From an uncultured Burkholderiales bacterium (lineage in GTDB: Bacteria; Pseudomonadota; Gammaproteobacteria; Burkholderiales; Burkholderiaceae_E), in NCBI GenBank assembly GCA_903898725.1, contig CAIUGQ010000719.1:1-17272 (forward strand): 17,272 nucleotides of DNA, given 5' to 3'. How positions within the stretch are numbered: position 1 is the first letter of the stretch; each line of letters begins with the position of its first letter. The notes under the pieces are model-generated. The model was not told the origin of the DNA, did no database searches, and saw nothing but the letters and a program-made list of their open reading frames with translations. The translations under genes and the position numbers were made by a program. This document shows, one piece after another, positions 7,073 to 14,323 of the stretch.

Positions 7073-8059
7073 TCAGGACCAGGCGGCGCGCATCGACGCG
7101 ACGCCGTGTGCACCGGCGGCCTCGGCACGTGAGAGGTCGCCCGCGTCGAGCCCCCCCAGCGCATACACCGGCAGCGGCGTGGCCGCGATCTCGCGCGTCA
7201 GCCCGTCGAAGCCGAGCGTGGGCGCGCCCGGATGGCTGGCCGTCGGGCTCACCGGGCCGAGCACGGCGAAGTCGCAGCCGAGCGCATCGGCGCGGACGAG
7301 CTCGTCGGCGCCGTGGCAGGACGCGGCGACCTGCCGCACGCGCGGCCGCAGCGTGGCCGCCGCCAGGTCGCGCGCGGTCAGGTGGATGCCGTCGACCGCC
7401 CGGGCGAACGAGGGCGGATGGCGGCTGCTGACCAGGACCTGCAGCGGACGCGTCCGACGCCAGTCGCGCAGCCGCGCGAAGAGCCGCAGCAGGTCCGCCT
7501 CGGGCAGATCGGGTTCGCGCAGCTGGAGCAGCAGCGGTGCCGGCGCACGCGTGTCCGCGAGCGCATCGAGCGCACGCCCGAGTGCGCGTTCGAACGCGTC
7601 GACGCCGAGCTCTGCCGCGCACGAGATCCGATAGAGCGGCGGGAGCCTCAGCCAGCCGATCGGTGCGATCGACGCGGGCAGCAGCGGCGCGAGGTCGATC
7701 GCGTGCAGCGCACGCCAGGCCAGCGCCTGCCCCTCGCGCGGCCGCGGCTCGCCCCGCCAGCGTCGCACGCGACGAAACCACAGGCGCACCGTCGCATGGG
7801 CATAGGCGTGGCCGCGGACGACCCAGGGCGTCGACTCGACGTCGTCGAGGCCGAGCTCCTCGTGCAGCTCGCGGGCGAGCGCATCGGCGACCGACTCGCC
7901 GGCCTCGAGCTTGCCCCCCGGGAACTCCCACCAGCCGGCGTACGGCTTGCCGGCCGGGCGCTGCCCGATCAGCACCGCGCCGTCGTCGCGCAGCACGACA
8001 CCGACCGCCACGTCGACGACGGGCACGGGCGGGACGGCGTCGGTGCGGGGGACGGTCAC
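7073..8059 (-). CDS. Nudix hydrolase (MutT-type) fused to ThiE/TenI-like domain
   Basis: 328 residues from GTG 8059; GTG 8026 is an alternative. The frame stays open far upstream into the DUF815 gene, but that part is a shadow. Residues 15-140 form a MutT-type Nudix domain with a perfect Nudix box: G49-x5-E55-x7-R63-E64-L65-x-E67-E68-x-G70-L71, preceded by PYAGWWEFPGG as in 8-oxo-dGTP diphosphatases. These remove oxidised dGTP before it enters DNA. Residues about 150-328 resemble thiamine-phosphate synthase/TenI (LLQLREPDL, GIHLTARDLAA, ASCHGADELVRADALGCDFAVLGPVSPT, YALGGL). The lysine usual after QLRE in ThiE is replaced by proline, so thiamine synthesis activity is doubtful. The fusion is known in Proteobacteria, with an unexplained second domain. 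It ends flush against yacG. Confidence 0.93.
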   Translation of the reverse strand: MTVPRTDAVPPVPVVDVAVGVVLRDDGAVLIGQRPAGKPYAGWWEFPGGKLEAGESVADALARELHEELGLDDVESTPWVVRGHAYAHATVRLWFRRVRRWRGEPRPREGQALAWRALHAIDLAPLLPASIAPIGWLRLPPLYRISCAAELGVDAFERALGRALDALADTRAPAPLLLQLREPDLPEADLLRLFARLRDWRRTRPLQVLVSSRHPPSFARAVDGIHLTARDLAAATLRPRVRQVAASCHGADELVRADALGCDFAVLGPVSPTASHPGAPTLGFDGLTREIAATPLPVYALGGLDAGDLSRAEAAGAHGVASMRAAWS

Positions 8060-8108
8060 GACGGAGGTCGCAGGGACCGCGAGCCGGCCGGGGTCGGCGC
8101 GCGCGGGC

Positions 8109-9173
8109 TCAGCGCGACGGGGTGCGCGCGGTGCGCTTCGAAGCCGTCGCGGGCTTCGGCGCGGCCGCGGACTTCGTCGCCGTGGCGGGCCGGGCCGACT
8201 TCGTGCCCTTCGCGGCGTTCGCGCCCTTCGTGGCCTTCGCAGACGTCGCGGCCTTCCCGGCCTTCGCGGCCCTCGGCTGCGCCTGCTCCTCGCCGTCGCC
8301 GCCCGCCCAGTCGCGTGCGAACTGCCAGGCGACCCGTCCCGAGCGCGAGCCGCGCTCGAGCGCCCAGCGCAGCGCGTCGCCACGCGCCGCCTCGATCTGC
8401 GCGGGGCTGCAGCCGAAGTGCCCGAGCCAGTGCGCGACCACCACCAGGTAGTCGTCCTGGCGGAACGGATAGAACGCCACCCACAGTCCGAAGCGCTCGG
8501 AGAGCGAGATCTTCTCCTCCGAGGTCTCGCCCGGATGGATCTCGCCGTCCTCGGTGTGCTTGGCCGCGAGGTTCTCGCTCATCTTCTCGGGCATCAGGTG
8601 CCGACGGTTGCTGGTCGCGTAGATCAGCACGTTGTCGGACGCCGCGGCCACCGAGCCGTCGAGCGCGGTCTTGAGCGCCTTGTAGCCGGCCTCGCCTTCC
8701 TCGAAGGACAGGTCGTCGCAGTAGACGACGAACTTCTCGGGCCGGTCGGCGACCAGGTCGACGATGTCGGGCAGGTCGACGAGGTCGGCCTTGTCGACCT
8801 CGATCAGCCGCAGCCCCTCGGCCGCATGCGCGTTCAGGCAGGCCTTGATCAGCGAGGACTTCCCGGTGCCGCGCGAGCCGGTCAGCAGCACGTTGTTCGC
8901 GGGCAGGCCCTGGACGAAGTGGCGCGTGTTGCGCTCGATGAGGCGCTTGGGCTCGTCGATGTTCTGCAGGTCGTCGAGCGAGATCGACGAGCGGTGACGG
9001 ACCGGCTGCAGCCACGACTGCCAGCCGAAGGCCGTCGGACGGCGCCGCCAGCGGAACGCGATCGACGCGTCCCAGTCGGGCTCGCTCGCGCGGGGCAGCA
9101 GCCCTTCCACGCGGGCGAGCAGGGTCTCGGCGCGCTCGGTGAGGCGCTGGATGGCTTTGGTGTCGAAGAGCAT
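8109..9173 (-). CDS. DUF815 family AAA+ ATPase with histone-H1-like tail
   Basis: 354 residues; the usual family core is about 290. Residues 60-290 form the DUF815 (PF05673) ATPase: LQNIDEPKRLIERNTRHFVQG, Walker A GSRGTGKS (99-106), Walker B VVYCDD (149-154), and a sensor-1-like ATSNRRHLMPE (186 on). SERFGLWVAFYPFRQDDYL is also a family hallmark. The cellular role is not established. From about residue 299 to the end (bases 8112-8279) the protein changes to a low-complexity, basic, Lys/Ala/Thr/Pro-rich tail with repeated KA, AK and TK units, like histone H1 or AlgP-type tails. ATG 9173 lies 7 bases after the argJ stop, implying one transcript argJ-DUF815-mutT. No strong ribosome site precedes it. 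Confidence 0.92.
   Translation of the reverse strand: MLFDTKAIQRLTERAETLLARVEGLLPRASEPDWDASIAFRWRRRPTAFGWQSWLQPVRHRSSISLDDLQNIDEPKRLIERNTRHFVQGLPANNVLLTGSRGTGKSSLIKACLNAHAAEGLRLIEVDKADLVDLPDIVDLVADRPEKFVVYCDDLSFEEGEAGYKALKTALDGSVAAASDNVLIYATSNRRHLMPEKMSENLAAKHTEDGEIHPGETSEEKISLSERFGLWVAFYPFRQDDYLVVVAHWLGHFGCSPAQIEAARGDALRWALERGSRSGRVAWQFARDWAGGDGEEQAQPRAAKAGKAATSAKATKGANAAKGTKSARPATATKSAAAPKPATASKRTARTPSR
8112..8279 (-). other. Lys/Ala-rich H1-like tail region of the DUF815 protein
   Basis: Encodes residues 299-354. At least ten lysines and almost no acidic residues among Ala, Thr, Ser and Pro. On the + strand it shows repeated GCSTTCGCG/GCCTTC units. Such tails bind DNA or RNA non-specifically in bacterial H1-like proteins; that role here is inferred from composition only. 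Confidence 0.7.
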
Positions 9174-9180
9174 CGGCGGG

Positions 9181-10407
9181 TCAGGAACGGTAGTCGGCGT
9201 TGATCGACACGTAGTCGTGCGACAGATCGCAGGTCCAGACGGTGGTCGAGGCGGTGCCGCGATCGAGCGACACCCGCACCGTGATCTCGGCCTGCTTCAT
9301 CACCCGCTGGCCGTCCTCCTCGCGGTAGGCTGGATGGCGCCCGCCACGGGTGGCGACATGCACGTCGTCGAGCCAGAGGTCGATGCGGGCGGGATCGAGG
9401 TCCTCGATGCCCGCGTAGCCGATCGCGCAGAGGATGCGGCCGAGGTTCGGGTCGGAGGCGAAGAACGCGGTCTTGACGAGCGGCGAGTGTGCGATCGCAT
9501 AGGCGACGGCGGCGGCCTCGTCGGCGGTGCCGGCGCGCTCGACGGTGACCGTGATGAACTTGGTCGCGCCCTCGCCGTCGCGCACGATCGCCTGCGCGAG
9601 TTCGCGGGCGACCTCGATGATCGCGGCCTTGAGCGGCGCGGCCGAGGCATCGGCCTCGTCGGCCACCGACACCTCGCCGGCACCGGTCGCGATCAGCACG
9701 AAGGAGTCGTTCGTCGAGGTGTCGCCGTCGATGGTGATGCGGTTGAAGCTCGCATCGGCGGCCTCGCGCACCCACTTCGCGAGCAGCGGCTGCGGCACGC
9801 CCGCATCGGTGGCCACGAAGCCGAGCATGGTCGCCATGTTCGGGCGGATCATGCCGGCGCCCTTCGAGATGCCGGTGACGGTCGCGGTGCGCCCGCCGAT
9901 CGTGATGCGGCGCGACGCCGCCTTCGGCATCGTGTCGGTGGTCATGATCGCCTCGGCGGCGACGCTCCAGTGGTCGGCGCGCAGGTCGGCACGGGCCGCA
10001 GGCAGCCCGGCGACCAGGCGATCGACGGGCAGCGGCTCGAGGATCACGCCGGTGGAGAAGGGCAGCACCTGCCCCGGCTCGCAGCCGAGCAGCGCGGCGA
10101 CCGCCTCGCAGGTGCGGCGCGCGGCCGCCAGGCCCGGCTCGCCGGTGCCCGCGTTCGCATTGCCGGTGTTGACGACGATGGCACGGATCTCGGCGCCGGC
10201 GGCGAGATGCTCGCGGCAGACCGTCACCGGTGCCGCGCAGAAGCGGTTGCGAGTGAAGACCCCGGCCGCGGTCGCGCCGGGCGCCAGACGCGCGAGCAGC
10301 ACGTCGCGGCGGTTCGGCTTGCGGATCGCGGCCTGCGCGGTGCCGAGCTCGAGGCCGGCGACCGGATGGAGGCGCGAAGGGTCCAGGGGGGCGAGATTGA
10401 CGGGCAT
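9181..10407 (-). CDS. argJ: Bifunctional ornithine acetyltransferase / N-acetylglutamate synthase
   Basis: 408 residues. Transfers acetyl from N-acetylornithine to glutamate (cyclic arginine pathway) and, in the bifunctional form, can also make N-acetylglutamate from acetyl-CoA. The precursor cleaves itself before the threonine nucleophile; the motif is KGAGMIRPNMATMLGF with the cut between A192 and T193. Other family segments are VVNTGNANAGTG (78 on), PFSTGVI (116 on, oxyanion-hole region), DGDTSTNDS, GEGATKFITV and the C-terminal DYVSINADYRS. The start ATG 10407 follows a GAGAG stretch as a weak ribosome site. It heads the minus-strand unit argJ-DUF815-mutT. In many Betaproteobacteria argJ neighbours secA; here three genes separate them. 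Confidence 0.97.
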   Translation of the reverse strand: MPVNLAPLDPSRLHPVAGLELGTAQAAIRKPNRRDVLLARLAPGATAAGVFTRNRFCAAPVTVCREHLAAGAEIRAIVVNTGNANAGTGEPGLAAARRTCEAVAALLGCEPGQVLPFSTGVILEPLPVDRLVAGLPAARADLRADHWSVAAEAIMTTDTMPKAASRRITIGGRTATVTGISKGAGMIRPNMATMLGFVATDAGVPQPLLAKWVREAADASFNRITIDGDTSTNDSFVLIATGAGEVSVADEADASAAPLKAAIIEVARELAQAIVRDGEGATKFITVTVERAGTADEAAAVAYAIAHSPLVKTAFFASDPNLGRILCAIGYAGIEDLDPARIDLWLDDVHVATRGGRHPAYREEDGQRVMKQAEITVRVSLDRGTASTTVWTCDLSHDYVSINADYRS

Positions 10408-10453
10408 CGCAGGCTCTCGGGCGGGCGTGCGCGAGACGCGCGCGGGAGCCGCG

Positions 10454-10459
10454 ATTGTA
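10454..10459 (-). promoter_or_regulatory. Possible -10 element (TACAAT) of argJ
   Basis: On the minus strand TACAAT occurs in the 91-base gap before argJ, one base from the TATAAT consensus and the only AT-rich spot in the gap. It ends 46 bases before the argJ ATG. The -35 position falls in GC-rich hairpin sequence and shows no match. Confidence 0.45.
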
Positions 10460-10461
10460 CT

Positions 10462-10496
10462 GCCCCGTCGCGGGGCCTCCGGCCCGCCGGCCGGGC
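10462..10496 (-). terminator. GC-rich hairpins just after the hydrolase gene
   Basis: Two short inverted repeats lie between the alpha/beta hydrolase stop and the argJ promoter: GCCCCG-TCG-CGGGGC (10462-10476) and GCCCG-5-CGGGC (10482-10496), the second starting 2 bases beyond the stop codon. They could end hydrolase transcription before argJ. There is no T-tract on the minus strand, so efficient intrinsic termination is uncertain. Confidence 0.35.
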
Positions 10497-10498
10497 GC

Positions 10499-11290
10499 TC
10501 AGCCCAGGAACCCGCGGATCGCGGCGATCGTCTCGGCCGGTGCGCTGACGTGCGGGCAGTGACCGGTCGCCTCCATCCGGATCAGCGTGTCGGCCGGCAT
10601 GTGCGCATGCATCCAGCGGCCGACCTCGGGCGGCACCACCGCGTCGTCGCGGCACTGCAGCGTCAGCGACGGCACCTGCAGCCGCGGCACCGCGTCGCGA
10701 TGGTCGGACAGGAAGGTCACGCGACCGAAATGCTTCGCGATCGTCGGCTCGCTGCGGCAGAAGCTCTCGCGCAGCTCGTCGGCGAGTTCGGGGCGCTCCG
10801 GGTTGCCCATGAACACCGGCGCCATCGCACGGGCCCAGCCGTCGTAGTCGGTCTGCATCAACGCGAGCAGGCTGTCGATCTCGTGCGGCTCGAAGCCGCC
10901 CCGGTAGTCGCCGTCGTTCACGTAGCAAGGCGACGGCGTCAGCAGCACCAGCCGCTCGAAGTACTCGGGGTGCGAGACCGCGGCCAGCAGGCCGATCATC
11001 GCGCTCACCGAGTGGCCGACGTAGGTCACCCGCGGCAGGCCCAGCGCGCGGACGATCTCCAGGAGATCCGCCGCATAGCCGTGCAGCGTGCCGTACTTCG
11101 CGGCGCTGTAGTGGGACGGGTCGGTCGTGCAGGCACCGACGTGATCGAAGGTGACCACCCGCCGCGCGTCGAGGAACGCGGGGGCGACGTGCCGCCACAT
11201 CCGCTGGTCGCAGCCGTAGCCGTGGGCGAAGAGGATGGTCCGGGAGCCATGTCCTTGGACGGTGACGTTGTTGCGGCGCAGGGCGTTCAT
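10499..11290 (-). CDS. RsbQ/KAI2-type alpha/beta hydrolase
   Basis: 263 residues. The opening RRNNVTVQGHGSRTILFAHG and the segment FDHVGACTTDPSHY are characteristic of RsbQ, and GHSVSAMIGLLA with SPCYVNDGDYRGGFE matches the RsbQ/KAI2/D14 branch. The triad is S94 (GHSVS), D216 (DAVVP) and H244 (ATGHCPH), with the spacing of plant KAI2. In Bacillus, RsbQ and the PAS domain of the phosphatase RsbP together signal energy stress; plant members perceive butenolides. The start ATG 11290 begins directly at the family N-terminus; the frame stays open far upstream, antisense to the c-di-GMP gene, but that part is a shadow. It is divergent from a PAS-containing GGDEF-EAL gene, the likely partner. The natural substrate is unknown. 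Confidence 0.93.
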   Translation of the reverse strand: MNALRRNNVTVQGHGSRTILFAHGYGCDQRMWRHVAPAFLDARRVVTFDHVGACTTDPSHYSAAKYGTLHGYAADLLEIVRALGLPRVTYVGHSVSAMIGLLAAVSHPEYFERLVLLTPSPCYVNDGDYRGGFEPHEIDSLLALMQTDYDGWARAMAPVFMGNPERPELADELRESFCRSEPTIAKHFGRVTFLSDHRDAVPRLQVPSLTLQCRDDAVVPPEVGRWMHAHMPADTLIRMEATGHCPHVSAPAETIAAIRGFLG

Positions 11291-11383
11291 CGGGTCTGGC
11301 ACGTCGAGGAGGGCGTGCCGGCACCGACCGGACACATTCCCGAAAGGTACCGTCCGGCGGATGCCGCGGCCACCGGCGGCTTT

Positions 11384-11400
11384 CCGCAGACGTTCTGCGG
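11384..11400. promoter_or_regulatory. 17-bp perfect inverted repeat in divergent promoter region (possible operator)
   Basis: CCGCAGA-CGT-TCTGCGG: two perfect 7-bp arms with a 3-base centre. It lies between the divergent hydrolase (start 11290) and GGDEF-EAL gene (start 11525), 94 and 124 bases upstream of their starts. A terminator makes no sense between divergent genes, so a dimeric regulator site is the natural reading. In the rest of the 11291-11524 gap I see no convincing promoter boxes, only a short direct repeat GGACACA at 11330-11336 and 11432-11438. Confidence 0.4.
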
Positions 11401-11524
11401 CCATCCCCAATGGCCCGTCGCGACACGGTCGGGACACACTCGATCCGTCCTTCCCACCCGCCTCTGAACTCGCCCGGCTCGCGGCGCCCTCCCCCTCCCA
11501 TCGCGCCCTGCTGCGCTCCGTCCC

Positions 11525-14212
11525 ATGGACCTTCGTCGACCGACCTCGTCCGTCACCTGCAGTACCGCGCAGCGCGCCGCCCCCGGCGATCCGTGCTCGA
11601 TGAAGCGCGATGCGGACGCCGCGCGGCTGCGGCTCTACGAGTCGCTGCCCGACGGCGTGCTGGTCGTGCGCGACGACGGCGTGATCGTGTTCGCCAACGA
11701 GGCCGCCACCGCCCTGCTCGGCGCGGCCGACCCCGCCCGCCTCACCGGCCTGGCGGTCGACGTGCTGATCGCGCCGTCGCGCATGACCGGCCCCTCGCTG
11801 CGCGGCACCTTCGCCGGCCTGGGCAGCCGGCCGCAGACGCTGGAGCTCGAATGCATGCGGCTCGACGGCGTGGGCTGCGTGATCGAGGCCTCGGTGTCGC
11901 GCACCGACTTCGGCGGACGGCCGGCGCACCAGGCGCTGCTGCGCGACGCGACCGAGCGCCGCATGAAGGAGAGCCTCGCGGCCCGGACCCGCGAGGTGCT
12001 CGAGACGATGGCCGACGGTGCACCGCTCGCCACGGTCCTGCTGACGGTCTGCACGTCGATCGAGCGGATGCTCGGCGGCAGCGCCCGCTGCGGGATCACG
12101 CTGCTCGATCCGGAGCGGCGCAGGCTGCAGGCGACGGTCTCGGGCACGCTGCCCGCGGCCATCGGCGAGGCGATGTACGGGCTGGAGATCGGTCCCGCGA
12201 GCGGGGCCTGCGGCGCCGCCGTGTTCCTGGACCGGCGCGTCATCGTCGAGGACATGGACGCCGACCCGATCTGCGTCGCCCGACGCTGCGGCGCGGTACC
12301 GCACGGACTGCGCGCCTGCTGGGCCACGCCGCTGCACGACGCCGACGGTCGCGCGGCCGGGACCTTCTCGGTCTTCCACGACACCCCGCAGCGACCCGGC
12401 GAGGCGGAGCTCGCCGTCGTCGACGCCTTCGTGCGGCTCGCCGAAGAGGCCCTGCATCGCACCACGCTGCGCGAGCGCATGCAGCGCGACCGCATCCGGC
12501 ACGAGTCCGTGCTGCAGGCCGTGGGCGCCGCGGTGCTGGTCTTCCGGGGCGACTGGCGGCTGGCGAGCTGGAACGCGGGCGCAGGGCGGCTGCTGGGGCT
12601 GGACGACGCCGGACTCGCCGGCCTCGACGCACAGCGCCTGCTGGCGGGCGCCATCGGCGAGGACGGCGCACCGCTCGGTCGCGACGAATCGCCGATCGAC
12701 CGCTGCGTCACCTCCCGTGCGCCGCAGCGCGACCGCGTGCTGGGCCTGCTCGGCGCCGATGGCCGTCGACGCTGGGTCACCGTCAACGTCCAGCCGGTGC
12801 CCGCCTCGCACGACGAGCCCGACGACGACAGCGTCGTGTGCTGCCTGGCCGACGTGACCGAGATCAAGGTCGCCCAGCAGCGGCTCGAGCAGCTCGCCCG
12901 CACCGACGTGCTGACCGGTCTGCCGAACCGGCTCTTCCTGCAGGCCGAGACCGCGAGGCTGGTCGCCGTCGCCGGCCGCGAGGGCGGCGGGCTCGGCATG
13001 CTGATGCTGGACCTCGACGGCTTCAAGCACGTCAACGACACCCTCGGTCATGCCGCCGGAGACGCGCTGCTGATCGACGTCTCGCAGCGCATCGAGCGGG
13101 CGATCGACGGCGGCGACCTGCTCGCACGACTCGGTGGCGACGAGTTCGTTGTCCTGACCCGTCGCAGCGGCGACTCGGACGCCCTGCACGCGCTCGCCCG
13201 GCGCATCGCCGGCGCGCTCGCCGCCCCGTTCGAGGTCGGCGGCACCGAGGTCTTCGTGAGCGCCGCGGTCGGCGGCGGGGTCTATCCGCTGCACGCGGCC
13301 ACGCCCGAGGCGCTGTTCCGGTGCGCCGACGCCGCGATGTACCGTGCCAAGCGGTCCGGACGGGGCCAGGTCGAGATGTTCGGCCCCGAGCTCGCCGCGC
13401 CCCGCATCAACCGGATCACCGTCGAGTGCGACCTGCGCCGGGCGCTCGAGCGCGGCGAGTTCGAGCTGCACTACCAGCCTCGCTGGCGTGCGGTCGACGG
13501 CACGATGGCCGGCGTCGAGGCGCTGATCCGATGGCGCCATCGCGAGCGCGGGCTGGTGTCGCCGGGCGACTTCGTGCCGCTGGCCGAGGAGACCGGCCTG
13601 ATCGTGCCGATCGGACGCTGGGTGCTCGACGAGGCCTGCCGTCAGACCGCAGCCTGGCGGGCCGCGGGCGTGGCCGTGCCCTCGGTCGCGGTCAACGTGT
13701 CGGCCGCGCAGTTCTCCACCGAGCTCTTCGCCGCGACCGTGCCCGGGCTGCTGCGCCGGCACGGCCTGGATGCCGCGGACATCGAGCTCGAGATCACCGA
13801 GACGGTGATGATGCGCCAGCTCGACGACGGCGAGGCCGAGGCGATCCAGGCCCTGCGTGACCGAGGCCTGAAGCTGCTGCTCGACGACTTCGGCACCGGC
13901 TACTCCTCGATGTCGTACCTGCAGCGCTTCCCGCTGGACGGGCTGAAGATCGACCGCTGCGTCGGGTCCCGCCTGCCCCAGGCGCGCGATGCGCGCGCGA
14001 TCGTCGAGGCGATCGTGGGCCTGTCGCGCGAGCTGTCGATCGTCAGCATCGCCGAAGGCGTCGAGACCGAGGAACAGGCGGCGTGGCTGCGGCGCGCCGG
14101 CTGCAACGAGCTGCAGGGCTTCCTCTACGCACGGCCGATGCGGCCGTCGCGGATCGCGGCCCTGCTGGCGACCGGGAAGAACGTCACCCCGGTGCTCGCC
14201 GACCACTTCTGA
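11525..14212 (+). CDS. PAS-GAF-PAS-GGDEF-EAL cyclic-di-GMP synthase/phosphodiesterase
   Basis: 895 residues, no membrane helix seen, so probably cytoplasmic. Domains: PAS at 35-143 (YESLPDGVLVVRDDGVIVFANEAA), GAF at 155-312 (GPASGACGAAVFLDRRVIVEDM, GLRACWATPL), a second PAS at 328-450, GGDEF at 455-620, EAL at 635-885. The diguanylate cyclase site is intact (D496 in LDLDGFKHVND, GGDEF 537-541), but the inhibitory RxxD site five residues before it reads DGGD. The phosphodiesterase site also looks complete: EALIRW (665 on), NVSAAQF (N724), EITET, DDFGTGYSS (787 on), LKIDR (K808), AEGVETEEQ and QGFLYARPM. Either or both activities are possible. The start may instead be ATG 11600, beginning MKRDADAARLRLYE; neither has a clear ribosome site. 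It is divergent from the RsbQ-like hydrolase. Confidence 0.95.
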   Translation: MDLRRPTSSVTCSTAQRAAPGDPCSMKRDADAARLRLYESLPDGVLVVRDDGVIVFANEAATALLGAADPARLTGLAVDVLIAPSRMTGPSLRGTFAGLGSRPQTLELECMRLDGVGCVIEASVSRTDFGGRPAHQALLRDATERRMKESLAARTREVLETMADGAPLATVLLTVCTSIERMLGGSARCGITLLDPERRRLQATVSGTLPAAIGEAMYGLEIGPASGACGAAVFLDRRVIVEDMDADPICVARRCGAVPHGLRACWATPLHDADGRAAGTFSVFHDTPQRPGEAELAVVDAFVRLAEEALHRTTLRERMQRDRIRHESVLQAVGAAVLVFRGDWRLASWNAGAGRLLGLDDAGLAGLDAQRLLAGAIGEDGAPLGRDESPIDRCVTSRAPQRDRVLGLLGADGRRRWVTVNVQPVPASHDEPDDDSVVCCLADVTEIKVAQQRLEQLARTDVLTGLPNRLFLQAETARLVAVAGREGGGLGMLMLDLDGFKHVNDTLGHAAGDALLIDVSQRIERAIDGGDLLARLGGDEFVVLTRRSGDSDALHALARRIAGALAAPFEVGGTEVFVSAAVGGGVYPLHAATPEALFRCADAAMYRAKRSGRGQVEMFGPELAAPRINRITVECDLRRALERGEFELHYQPRWRAVDGTMAGVEALIRWRHRERGLVSPGDFVPLAEETGLIVPIGRWVLDEACRQTAAWRAAGVAVPSVAVNVSAAQFSTELFAATVPGLLRRHGLDAADIELEITETVMMRQLDDGEAEAIQALRDRGLKLLLDDFGTGYSSMSYLQRFPLDGLKIDRCVGSRLPQARDARAIVEAIVGLSRELSIVSIAEGVETEEQAAWLRRAGCNELQGFLYARPMRPSRIAALLATGKNVTPVLADHF

Positions 14213-14221
14213 GGCCCGCTG

Positions 14222-14246
14222 CGCCCGTCCCCGCCTCCGACGGGCG
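14222..14246 (+). terminator. Hairpin after the GGDEF-EAL gene
   Basis: CGCCCGTC and GACGGGCG form a perfect 8-bp stem with a 9-base loop, starting 10 bases after the stop. No T-tract follows, so it may act as a weak or factor-assisted terminator. Confidence 0.45.
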
Positions 14247-14267
14247 ACCGGCCGGCGCGTGCGATGT

Positions 14268-14295
14268 GCCGGACGCCTACTGCGTCACGTCCGGC
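14268..14295. repeat. 8-bp inverted repeat upstream of glycosyltransferase
   Basis: GCCGGACG (14268-14275) and CGTCCGGC (14288-14295) are perfect arms around 12 bases. The right arm falls where the -35 box of the proposed promoter (-10 at 14311-14316) would be, so this may be an operator. It could equally be a second terminator hairpin for the gene before. Confidence 0.35.
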
Positions 14296-14310
14296 CGCCC
14301 CGGGCGTCGC

Positions 14311-14316
14311 TACACT
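14311..14316 (+). promoter_or_regulatory. Possible -10 element (TACACT) of glycosyltransferase gene
   Basis: TACACT ends 7 bases before ATG 14324, in the context GTCGCTACACT, resembling the TCGGCTACCAT elements upstream of the kinase and pilD. If used, the transcript would begin at or next to the start codon and be leaderless. No -35 match is seen. Confidence 0.4.
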
Positions 14317-14323
14317 CGGTGCG

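Noticed and set aside
7232..9203. Long + strand frames over the mutT, DUF815 and argJ genes
   Set aside because: They are complements of conserved minus-strand proteins and look like GC-driven shadows.
11296..11312. TGGCACG resembling the -24 half of a sigma-54 promoter
   Set aside because: The -12 half (TTGC) is absent at the right distance, and the site is over 200 bases from the gene it would serve.
11330..11438. Direct repeat GGACACA (11330-11336 and 11432-11438) in the divergent region
   Set aside because: Seven bases with little matching flank is within chance for a 234-base region. Mentioned only in the operator entry.
10499..14206. A 1235-codon minus-strand open frame continuous with the hydrolase and antisense to most of the GGDEF-EAL gene
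   Set aside because: Its upstream part is Arg/His/Gly/Gln-rich with no family resemblance, and it is the complement of a well-conserved protein. Long antisense frames are expected at this GC content. Only the part from ATG 11290 is a real gene.
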